Origin: Glandiceps talaboti | Taxonomy: Eukaryota > Hemichordata > Enteropneusta > Spengelidae | Length of the DNA stretch: 64,000 nucleotides | NCBI RefSeq assembly: GCF_964340395.1 | Contig: NC_135554.1 | Coordinates: 13,273,251-13,337,250 of the forward strand | Reading direction: 5' to 3' | Shown here: positions 25,901 through 38,400 of the stretch, piece after piece | Numbering within the stretch: the first letter of the stretch is position 1 | Layout of the letters: each line of letters starts with the position of its first letter | The notes under the pieces: generated by a model | What the model saw: only the letters and a program-made list of their open reading frames with translations | Told to the model about the DNA's origin: nothing | Database searches by the model: none | Position numbers and translations under genes: made by a program

Positions 25901-28900
25901 GAGTGGAACTCTCCAATTATGGTTGAGGAAATGGCGACAAATCAAGCGGAAATACTATCGACATCAATTGAAATTGTGGAAAATCTATCAACTCTGTATT
26001 TTTAAGCACTCCGAAACCTGTACATTAAACCTTATTTAGTTCAGATTAGACAGATGGTACATGTATTAAATTTTATGTGACACAGTTACAGTTACCAAAA
26101 CAATGGGGCAGTGTACTGTCTCACACTAGACTAGATTGAACTTTGAAAAGGTCATGTCAACTCTTTTACATACATACATTGTATTGTTGTAATGTAGGTT
26201 AAACATATCAATGTCAAGGCCAAAAGACAATTTTTCATGCCATCAAGGCATGCATCAACATCAGCATTAGGTTTTAAAAGTTCCATGTATGTCAATCGTA
26301 ACTCTCACTCACTTTAACAATTCTCTCTCTACATCCTTCCATGTTTTCAAATTCTTTCTCTGTATCCTCTCATTTTGTTAGTAGTTCTGTGTCTGCGCCT
26401 GGAGCTCTACAGAGAACAGGCACATTATAAATTCGCTTTTATATTATAATTTATTTATATGTAAATATTTTCGTCAGAGTAAAAAACGCATCATCATGTA
26501 CCAATGCTGGTACAAATATTCTTACATTGTAAACAGAGTCAGAAATCAACTGAAGTTTTATACTGCAAACATATTTATTTGGGCAAATGAAAAGTTTGGC
26601 AGAATGACAATTTACAATGTGCAAGGTGCATTTTCACTTGGTCAGACAGTGGAAGTCGAATGTATACACACTACTTGAAAATAACTTACATGTATCTGAT
26701 TGGCCAACCGCAGTCAGTGTATACAGTAACTGTTGTTGTTGTTGACACCTTTAACAATCGCTGATATCAGAAATATGATAACTCTTATGCTAGCGTGACT
26801 TTTTTCTGCCCAACAACCATTTGCATGTACATGTATTCAGTTAAAATAAATCCAGCACCGACAAACATGACTTTTAATTAGTAAATTTGTACATGTACAT
26901 TGTATGTCTGAAAAGAGGTGCTATGTACATGTATGTGCACATTTCAATTAAGCATGTACAAAATATTACACATGACATATACATACAATGATACATGTTT
27001 AGTCTGCTATGTCATGGGGTGAAATCATCATGCAAAAATAAAAGTGACCCCAAACAATGCAACCATGGAGGCTTTACTACAAGGAAATAAATTTTGCCTG
27101 GTTGAAATCGTATGTGGTGAATTTTTATAGCTGAACTATAAAACTGATGAAGTGTTCATTAACTTGGCTGTACCTACTTTCAGTCCATTGATCCCTACAT
27201 GAATCAGATTCCTGTGTATCTATTTACTATACTATATTATGAATATGTGGTAACACTTTGGTGTTGATTTATTTCAACTCTTAGACACATACATGTAATA
27301 AGGTTGTATCATGACCCTGTCATCTGACCTCTGTGTCATCCAACCCCTAACACCATCTGTCTATTTTTATACACAGGATATTACTAACTTGTTTATACAT
27401 GTACAAGGTGTCAGCTAGTGATAACCAATTATGTATTCCAGGTCAAATGGAGCCACCTACATACATACATACATAGATACATAGATACATACATACATAC
27501 ATACATACATACATACATACATACATACATACATACATACATTGTACATACATACATACATACATACATACATACATACATACATACATACATACATACA
27601 TGCGTACATACAAAATGTACATACATACATACATACATACATACATACATACATACATACATACATACATACATACATGCGTACATACAAAATGTACATA
27701 CATACATACATACATACATACATACATACATACATACATACATACATGCGTACATACAAAATGTACATACATACATACATACATACATACATACATACAT
27801 ACATACATACATACATACATGCGTACATACAAAATGTACATAACATGCATGCATGCATACATACATACATACATACATACATACACACATACATACATAC
27901 ATACATACATACATACATACCTACATGCGTACATACAAAATGTACATACATACATACATACATACATACATACATACATACATTGTACATACATACATAC
28001 ATACATACATACATACATACATACCATACACTGGTAGATTTTACCTGCTAACTGTCCTAATCAAAAACACTTGTTGTAACTGATATATTATTGATATTAT
28101 TTTGATTTATTTTCTTTGATATACAGGACATTTGCACCATACTGGCAAATCATCAAGAGTTCTACTGAGAAACTGGCGAGTCTACATCAACAAATTTTAC
28201 ACAAACTGAATGAAATTGCCAAAGAATTACAAAAATATACTGATGAACAGCACAAAAAACACAAATCCGTAAGTATATGACATATTAAATTTGAAAATAC
28301 TTGATGTACATCATGATGCAGTTGTCATGTTACTATGGTATATACATTTTACCTGTATGCTATATCTAAGTTCTGACATATAAACACATACATGTACTTG
28401 TATAGGTATGCATGTACATACACGTACACACACACACACACAAATTTTATCAAATTCATGTTCATAAAATAACTGAATCATACAATACTTAACAATGTAT
28501 ATGTGAAATTGATTTTTTTTACAATTATATAATTTAAGTAAATTTGTATGTGTCCTCTTATGGAATGTTTAAAACCTCTGAATTCACACCAGAAATCTAA
28601 GACATACATGTAGTACATCTACATACAAAATGTAATCTATGCAGTGCGTGGTACCACATACAAAGCACTTGTAAGTTGTGTATTCACCTGTACATTTTAA
28701 TTTTCCCCGGAGCCAAACACCACTTTATTTCCTGTGAGCTTTCATTGAATTCACTGCACATCTAATAATACTCACTGTAACAAATTACTATAAAGCATTT
28801 GATCTACTGAGTACAGACGATTAACACTAAACATGTAACAGGACCCAACATTAAAAGGGAATGGAATAATTCAATTAAGGGAACAAATCAATTTGTGCTA

Positions 28901-29869
28901 TTTATGGAGTAACTTATGATTGGAATCAGGACACACATGCCCTTTATCACTGTTGTGTTGCTCAGTGTTGAAAGCTTCACTTAAAATGTACAACTGCCGA
29001 CATCAGACCATGGACAAACAGAACCTGGCACAAACAGGGAAAATAAACAACTGAATTGGATTAATAACACTTGACATAGTATGTTGGAGGCACAGAGGCG
29101 TATATTACATTTCATCCTTTGATTAGAACAGCTGTATGGCTTCTTTACATACTAATTACATGTAGTTCACATTCACAAACAAATTAGAAGTTCCCCTGGC
29201 ACTTTATGTACACACAAAGAAGCCATAAAACTGTTCTCATCAAACATGAAATGTGTTGTTTGTACTTCCAACCTGCTGTGGCAAGTATTACTAATCCATT
29301 TGTTTACTTTCCTTGCTTGTAACAGGTTCCTTTCGTCCACAGTCTAATGTCAGAAGTTGTAGCTGTACTGGAAATATTATTTTCCATCCTGTTTTACTCC
29401 CACCCTATCGTAGCACCAAGCTCAGAGTTGTTTTATGTAAATCACAAGTTTGCGTTGAATTAAGTGATTGATTAATTGATTGATTGATTGATTAATTGAT
29501 TGATTAATTAATGTGTTGTTGATTAATTGATTAGGTGAAAGAGGAAGTTTCAGGTACAGCAGAAGCCGTGCAGACTATACAGACTACTACAGCAGCCCTA
29601 CAGAAAGTAAGAATTTCCTTTTGTTGGTTTAAAAAAAAATTATCATATACATTCATGGAAAATCATGGAAGACAAATGTTTATAAAATGATCAGGCATAG
29701 CTAAAAACGGACACAGTCTGTAACTTGATGGGTTTCTGTGCTTACTTTTGTGTCATCGTGAAATAATTCTGTTGCTTATCCAACTAGTAATACAAGAAAA
29801 ATCATGTCTAACAAATGGTGGCGTAGGCATCACCAATTCAGATGTGATGTAAAAATTAAATTATAAGTA

Positions 29870-29900
<31 letters not shown>

Positions 29901-30830
29901 TGTATGTATGTATGTATGTATGTATGTATGTATGTATGTATCTGTATCTATGTATGCATGTACAATGCATGTATGTATGTATGTATGTATCTATGTATGT
30001 ATGTATGTATGTATGTATGTATGTATGTACATTGTATGTATTTATGTATGTATGTATGTATGTATGTATGTATGTATGTATGTGTGTGTATGCATGCATG
30101 CATGCATGCATGCATGTATGTATGTATTTAAGTATGTATGTATGCATGTATGTATGTATGTATGTATGTATGTATGTATGTATGTATTTATGTGTTTATG
30201 TATGTATGTATGTATGTATGTATGTATGTATGTATGTATGTATGTATGTATGTATGTATGTATGTATGTATGTATGTATGTATGTCTCTCCATGTGTATT
30301 AGACACTGTTTTACACATCTTTATTTTTTACCAGGCCAAAGAAAACTACAATAACAAATGCTATGATTTGGAGAGGCTGAAGAAGGAAAATGCTTCACCC
30401 AAAGAAATTGAAAAGGCCGAAGGCAAATACAAGAAAGCTAGTAAGTTCACTGGAATTAAAAAAAAAAAGATTAATACATAATTCATTTTAATACTAGTAT
30501 ATCAGAACAGATTATAATAATCCAGTATGCAAACATGAACAAGAAGGATTATGAGATTTTTCTCACAGGTTAATCCTTGCACGGATTTCATAAGCAGTTT
30601 CTAAGATTAGATTTGATAGAGTGCCACTGTGATCAGGTAACAATGCAATGACTGCTAGAACTGCCTATATGTTTACAGCAGGAACATGGAATGATCGCCG
30701 AAAGACTGTATCATGTAAATTTTATGTTCCCATGATTGATCATTTAGATAGATAAGAAACACAGAGCATACATTAGAAATATAAACAGTGACCAACTGAC
30801 CTTTAGCTCATATACGCTGTGTACATTTAC

Positions 30831-30887
<57 letters not shown>

Positions 30888-32450
30888 TGTTATCTTACAG
30901 TGGAAGACTACAAAGCATTTGTTGAAAAGTATAACACCAATAGAGATGACTTTGAAAAGAAAATGATTGAAACATGCAAGGTAGGTCGTTCTTTGTATAC
31001 GATTGTGATTTTGATGTGTCATATTCCAGGTAGTGAAGTTCCGGCCATTTCTCAGGAAAGCCCCACAAGAGGGCTCACCAGATTTAGTGAAGTGAGGGCT
31101 AAAATTGTTTTCATCCATGGCTATTGTTTCACTTCAAATGTACCTAAGAAGAAGAAGAGATTTCCATCTCTAAGTTTGCACTCTAAACTTCTTATCTTGA
31201 ATTGCAGCAATTTCAGCAAATTGAACAAGCCCATCTGAAGCATATGAAGAAAGTATTAGGTGATTACAACACCACTTGTGAAAGTACACATCACCTGGTC
31301 GGACAGGTATGTCTTATCAGTTTATTTTTTTTTTAGAATTTAATTTAATTTAGAATATGTGTAAATTATCACATAGAAATAATGTAATCATCGATAGCTA
31401 TTAATGGGTCAAAGGTCGGCTCAGTCTGTAGTCTTTGGTTGTTATGTAATGTGTGCTTTATATCAAAATGTAATTATAATATGTTATTCCAATTATGTAA
31501 ATTTAACATGATTTTGAATCATGCCTAGAGCAACTTGTACATGAGATTTGTAGGAGTCAGCAGAAGTAATATATTCATGGTTGCATAATGAATATTCATG
31601 AGATATATTTTGCACTGAAGGGAATAAGCACTCTGGAGTCATGAATATTCATTTGTGCTGACTCCCATGATGCAATAGCCCATAGCAAATATTCCATATA
31701 AAGGCAAAAGATTAACTTGATGTTTCACTGAAATCACAAATAATTTAGGTGATGTAAATTCATGAAATGTCTCTCCAGAACACACAGTTTATGAAAATGT
31801 CTATTTCATGGAGTGGTCTTCCCCTTTATTTAATTAAGTGTTTCCCTGAAATACTCAAACATCTGGTCACTTTAATGCCTTTTCGTCTTCGAATCCACAC
31901 AGAGATTCAACAGGACCCTGATATAAAAACGAATTGTCTTTCATCATATTCCAACGACATTTACAACATTTAGGTTACCATGGTAACAGTAATATTACCC
32001 CTTGATGTAGCCTTTAGGGAAATCATACTACGGAAGAAAGCAGTGTGTTTTGATCTATCAATTATTGAAAAATTGTCAAATGGAGAATTATGAAATGTCA
32101 AACTATATATAAAGTCAGCTGAATCCCCTTTTGATGGTTGGTGCATCAATAATAATTACTGAGATGATGGCAGTACCTTGTGGCTATCACAGCAGTACAT
32201 TGTTTCATCTATTTAAGTATATAATTGTATAAAATGTGTAGTTACTAATGAAAATAAAGTATGAAAGGTTTTACAGATTAAAGCGGCTCTCCTCTGAATT
32301 CTTTGATAGCTGCTATTTTTAGTTCTTTTGAAGGAAAGTTAATCACCTGTCGCCCACATATGAATTAAATCACACAATATGTTTATACAGCTTCCTACGT
32401 GACACATGAGGTACTGGATTTCTACCTTAGGCTGGAGTTAGATTATATGG

Positions 32451-32481
<31 letters not shown>

Positions 32482-35400
32482 CATACATACATACATACAT
32501 ACATACATACATACATACATACATGCGTACATACAAAATGTTCATACATACATGCATGCATACATGCATACATGCATACATACATACATACATACATACA
32601 TACATACATACATACATACATACAAAACATACAAAACATATTTGTATTTATATATTTACACATTTTGTTATTAAGCCGTGTACACAAGAAGTGACATTGG
32701 CAAGAGTAGATACATGTGCTGTCTGTAATTTATAATACTGTATTAATTGTCTTTATAAGGACAACTCCTCACACCAGTGTTTACTGTAATTGTTCCCAAA
32801 ACAGCAAACAAAATGAAAACCATAACATTGACTTATAAAATACACAGTGTGTTCATACTATGGAGGCAAAACAAACTGAATCAACCATGGTTGTCATCTT
32901 ATTGGTATTCCAAACATAGTTGTTGATGCAGTCCAGTAAAAAAAACTAGTCTGATAAGACACTTCAGTGTTATATTCTACATATTCATGACTATCTACAT
33001 CATGTGCATACTCCAATATCTGTGTGGTCATCTTCAGTAGTTTTGACAAGCATGTGTTTTTACGTGCTAGGAATTCCACAAAGTGTAAAGTGGCGCAGTC
33101 TGTAACTGATGCTCTATGTTAGCGATAGTCAGAATACAAAATAAACATATACATAAAATGTACACATATCAGCATCAACACAGGATGATAAAAAGTAGTT
33201 GCATTGTGGTTGCACCCTTTTTGAATCGTTCATTTTTCGCACCTTTAACACGGACCGTGTTTTTGAATGGAAATTTTGGAAATGATCCACTTTCAGCAGT
33301 GTTTTCAAATTGAACTCTTGTGTACTTTTTGCTGACAATCAAATTATACGGTGTGAATTTTTTTTTGTAGGTGAATAATGAGTTCCGTGAACTCTGTAAT
33401 GGATTCTCAATTGAGAAGTTGATAGAGATGTATGCAGAGTCTAAAGGAACAGGAAAAGAAAGGCTAAGTAAGATAATTATTGTATAATTCCTGTTTTTTT
33501 TATGAAGTATAAACAGAGTGTTTCAAAGCCTGTTACTGATTCACTGAGACTGTTTGAAATATCAAATAGACAACAGCTGTTCCTGAAACAATTGGAAATC
33601 GCTCAAGTAATTGTAAAAAGGCATTGCAAATGTTGATTTTTTCTTATTATGAAGCATTGTAAGACTAAAAAAAATAAAATTTAATTTTAAATTTTTTTAA
33701 AAAAACTTAAAATTATTTTTTTGTTAAAATTAAATTCAAAAAAATTGTATGTATGTATGTATGTATGTATGTATGTATGTATGTATGTATGTATGTATGT
33801 ATGGATGCTATAAATGATTGTGGTACATACAAGAAACGCTTTACTTTGGTGTTATGGGTTGTGTTAGCAAATGAAAGAGTATACTTTTCCACGTGATATG
33901 GATGCTATAAATGACTGTGGTACATATATTATAGGAAATGTTTTACTTTGGTGTTATGGTGTGTAAAAGCCTACTATGTTGGTAATAATGGTTACACAAA
34001 CAGACCAACAACTGGACCTTGTAGACTACCAAAAAGACCTATTCATGTTATAAGTATTGCAGCTTTCATGTTTCTGGCTACAATGGCACTTGCCTAGAGT
34101 TTAATACCTAGTCAAGCCTGGTGTCATTATTTGAAAAATATTCAGTGGGTATGATGACACATTGATATCTCACCCAAAAAAGATGAAGTGAAAAATGTTT
34201 TTGTGGGGTTTTTTTCTGTCAGACATGTTCGTTTGAAACGAACTTGATTTTTTTTCTTGATTATTCTTTTCCCCTTCAATCAGATTCTGCAGTATTTGAA
34301 GAATGCGATGTGTCAAATATGCCATTACCTGAACAACCACCAAAAGAAAGACTTAAAAAAAGAATCAAGAAAACCAAGAAGAAGAAAAATGATAAAGACA
34401 ACGAATCAGGGTATGTAATTAGAATATAAACTATACATACAAAAATACAAAATTTTATTTTAAAAAGTCTTCTCTGCTGTCACTAGTGTCAGAAAACCTT
34501 TGCAACTCCAGTTGGGTGGGCAAGCAGTTGCTTATTTCATAGTGCACATAGTAATCACATTTTTGCTTAGAAATATAACAAAAACTGCAACACATGATGT
34601 ATGGCATTTTCACTGAAACATGTAACAAAACAGCAACAGTATTACATTTTTCGTTGAGAAATGTAACAAAAACAGCAACACATGAAATACATGTACCACA
34701 TTTTCGCTGAGAAATGTAACAAACTGCAGCACATGACATCAGCCTCTAGTACTACACCGTTGACTTTAAAACACGTTAGCAAAAAAAATTGGGCTGACTT
34801 GCTGTAATTGTGCCTGGAAAGTGTAAGTTCTCACATTAAACAATCTTTTTTTTTTCTTTTCATTTTCTAGAGGAACACCAGATGGCGATCCGGTAAATAT
34901 ATTTCCTTTCAAACAGTTCAGTCACATTACTAGTACCCCCGGTAGTATCTATCCAAGTAAACTTAGTTGAACTATTTCAATACATTTCATCCAATTGTAT
35001 GTCTATCAGGCAACGTAAAAAAAATGTGTGTTTTCTGTAACCCAACCGATCCTAGTTTAAGCCGCTAACTGTACACTTTTTTTTTTAAACATTGAAAACA
35101 AAACGATAAGAAATTCTTTGTCTTTTTGACCTTCATGTATATCTGTTTTCTATCTCCAGTCATGTCTGTACATATTTCATCAAACTATCACAAAAGGGGT
35201 ATTCTGACTGATATTTTGTTTGTTTTTGGGGTCTAAGCAATATACAAATTGCAATAGACAGAATGCATTCCTAATAATGAAATTAACAACACAGTACAAA
35301 CTTTGTATTGTCATACATACTATGCTATGAAATTAACAATATAGAACAAATGTTGTTATATATAACATGTGTTATGAAATTAACAACAAATTTTGTATTG

Positions 35401-38400
35401 TCATACATACTATGTTATGAAATTAACAATATAGAACAAATATTTTCATATATAACGTGTTCTGAAATTAACACAACATAGAGCAAATGTTGTCATATAC
35501 ATGTATATACCACATGACTATATTTCAAACTACACCTACTGATTTGTATCTCAAGCTTTTAAATGCATGGAACTAAAATTTTACAATGTTCAGTTTTATT
35601 TTACACAGTATATGTTGAAAAGGGCATCAGCTGAGTTAATATGTTTTAAATGGTAAATTTTGCTGCATATTAAAAAAAAAGTTTATGTGTAGTGTTCAAC
35701 TGATTGAAATACTGACCAAACTTAGACCTGGTATACAGGCATACTACATTCAAATATTTGATGACAATAGTATTATTGTATATATATTTGTGCACATGTT
35801 CTAAAATTTTGAGTAAAACCCCGTTTTTTTAAATGTCTGCAATTGTACTATCAATACCAAGAAACAAGTTTTAATGCCATTACATGCATCCCTTCAAACA
35901 TTCTCATAAATCAGAGCTGTTGTATTTCTTCCTCAACACTGCAAAGTAACGATGGAGGTGTGCGTCTTGTACTGTGCCGTAAAAGAGGCTATGTTTTACG
36001 ACGATGGCAGCCATTGACAAACGATATACCAATAATGATTACATGTAAACCACTGACACCAAAAAGCTTATAAACTCAGCTTTGGCCCTTTGATATCAAA
36101 ATGACATCATCTTTCAACTTTGTTTGCTGTGATTGACATCACACCACACACTACATGTATTGTATCTATGTATTTTGTTTCCATCACCTAACTGACGTGT
36201 TAACTAACACTTTTTACAGTCGTTTCCAGCCTCACCTCTAGCAACATCACCAGGTGCAATGTCTCCTAACTCTAACAACACCCACAGGGTGAGTTTTTTT
36301 GACTCTCCTTACTAACTCTTTGGATTAACTCGGCAACATGCATTGTTAGCTCCAGGACCATGATTGAAATTTGCACTATAGTTCACAGTACATTACTAAG
36401 CACCACAGTGTAGTTACATGCACAACATTTACATGTATTAGCACAGCATAGTTTCGTGCACAACATGTAGTTTTACGCACTACAACATGCTATGGAGCAG
36501 CACAGTATAGTTTTATGCATGACATAACAGTATTGAGTAGCACAGTGTTGTTACACTAAATGTATTTCATGAAGCACAGTATACACTGTAGTTTCACCCA
36601 CTGCAGAACACTATGTTGAAGTACATTATAGTTTCACTCACAACAGAACACTATGGTGAAGTACAGTATAGTTCCACACACAACAGAACACTATGGTGAA
36701 GCACAGTATAGTTTCACACACAACAGAACACTATGGTGAAGCACAGTATAGTTTCACACACAACAGAACACGATGGTGAAGCACAGTATAGTTTCACACA
36801 CTGCAGAGCAGCATAATACAGAACAGTGCAACATGCTGACAAGATCTATGCAAAAACCATTACCAACCAAGAATTGCAATGTACATGTAGTAAGGGCACT
36901 AACGTCAGTACTTACATGTAGCAGGTACCTTATTGACTAACATGTAGTCTTGTTGGTATACTTCTCTCTATCGCATCACAATTAAATAATTTTAATAAAC
37001 ACCTGTAGATCACAGATAAGCAAAAGTAGTCACTTCAAAACTAGATTCCAAAAAGGTAACTGAAATCACTATTATAAGTAAAAATTGTTTCCTATAACTT
37101 GTTGGTTTGTATGCATAAATGATGAAAATGACTGAACAGTGTTTTACTTCAAAGAATGATTGTGAAAAATAGAAGTGATTGCAGACATGCAATTTGTACA
37201 TATACTGCATATTGTTGTAGCTACAGTGTTATGACTTGGACAGGATTGTCACTTTTTGTGTCACGATTTAGCTAGAGTCTCTTATACATAACAGTGTATG
37301 TGTTCACCACAATGCAGATGTTGTAAATACAGAATTTACCCTGATTGATTAAAAATACCAAAAACAATAACCACTGTTATATTGTCTGAATTTGGTACAA
37401 TTAATTTATTCACAATGCAAGATTCTTCAAAGTCCTTGCATCTATTTCTCATGGCTCCGATCAGTAATATTCCAAAATGTGAAGTACATGCGATGACAAT
37501 GGTATTGATGTGCGTTATCTGTGTACACTACTACTTCTCTTACAGAATATGCCAGAAGTTGATGAAGAGGGTTACACCATCAGACCCCAGGAAGTGACCC
37601 CAGATATCCTTTTGAGTAAAACCAACATACATCGTTATATTTGAGTATTCCACAGGGGGAATGTAAACATTTGTAGCTATCAAAAAAAGTTTTCTGGTAG
37701 AGTTATAGAAATGGTTGATTCAGAGCAAAACAAAATAATCCTAGATAATCCTTTATGGCTACACTGTGATAGATAATACCATAGACCCTCCAAGGTCTAT
37801 GATAATACTAGTGTGAGAACCTGAAAGTGACACCTTTGCATTTTAAGAAGGCTTAGAGACTAACAACACTTTCTGTAGGTTGGAGCCTATGAAAATACCA
37901 TATGGAGTCTTGTGGCTGTTTTGATGCTATCTATGCTGCTCAGAAATTACAAGAAACTGTGATGCCCTAGTTTCTTGTTACTGGGGTCAGGGAGAGCATT
38001 GCACTGAGAGATATATGTAATAGGAATACCGTAAACCTAGATATTTTCGCTGCTAGAAAATTTTGCAATTTTACAGTCTTCAGCTAGGTCTAAAAGACTA
38101 ATTTTTTTTACTAATTATCAGACTGGTACATTGTGTTCATGTACAAGAAGGCATTTTAGTCACTGTTTATTTTTTGCGGTGTTTGTTTTCCAGTGAAATA
38201 AGCAAAAATAAGTCTTTAGTGACAATTTTCAGATTTACAGTACAACCATAAAATGTATAAAATGTTGCAACACTTATGGATAGAACTGTAGCTGATCAAG
38301 AAATAAGGCCTAATAAAAAAAAATTGTGTGGTTCCGGTTACATTCAAATTTAAAATAGGTGGGGTAGGTAGATTTTTAAATTATATTTGATTATATTTTT

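Larger units (their letters stand above)
18991..28126 (+). other. FCHO2: FCHO intron 3 (9.1 kb), repeat-rich
   Basis: It contains diverged tandem copies of a TTGTTCACATTGTCACAAAATGACC-like unit (about 19180-19800, interrupted by a foldback at 19565-19735), element C (20701-21075), ACAT arrays at 23205 and 27454, and the 75-77 bp tandem array at 24848. A 115-codon open frame at 25658-26005 has no recognisable domain. No exon with frame support is seen. Confidence 0.75.
31307..33370 (+). other. FCHO2: FCHO intron 8
   Basis: A 2.06 kb intron with a partial foldback element B (31551-31830) and an ACAT array (32452-32635). Open frames at 31767-31973 and 32894-33313 have no recognisable content. 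Confidence 0.75.

Noticed and set aside
25658-26005. 115-codon ATG open frame in FCHO intron 3
   Set aside because: No recognisable domain, its middle contains the intronic GTACATGTAC-type motif, and no splice sites link it to the FCHO frame. Chance remains the simplest explanation.
23133-30481. Long open frames reading [16 protein letters not shown] and similar on both strands
   Set aside because: They are translations of ACAT/TATG microsatellites; all frames are open because the repeat lacks stops. No splice or domain evidence.
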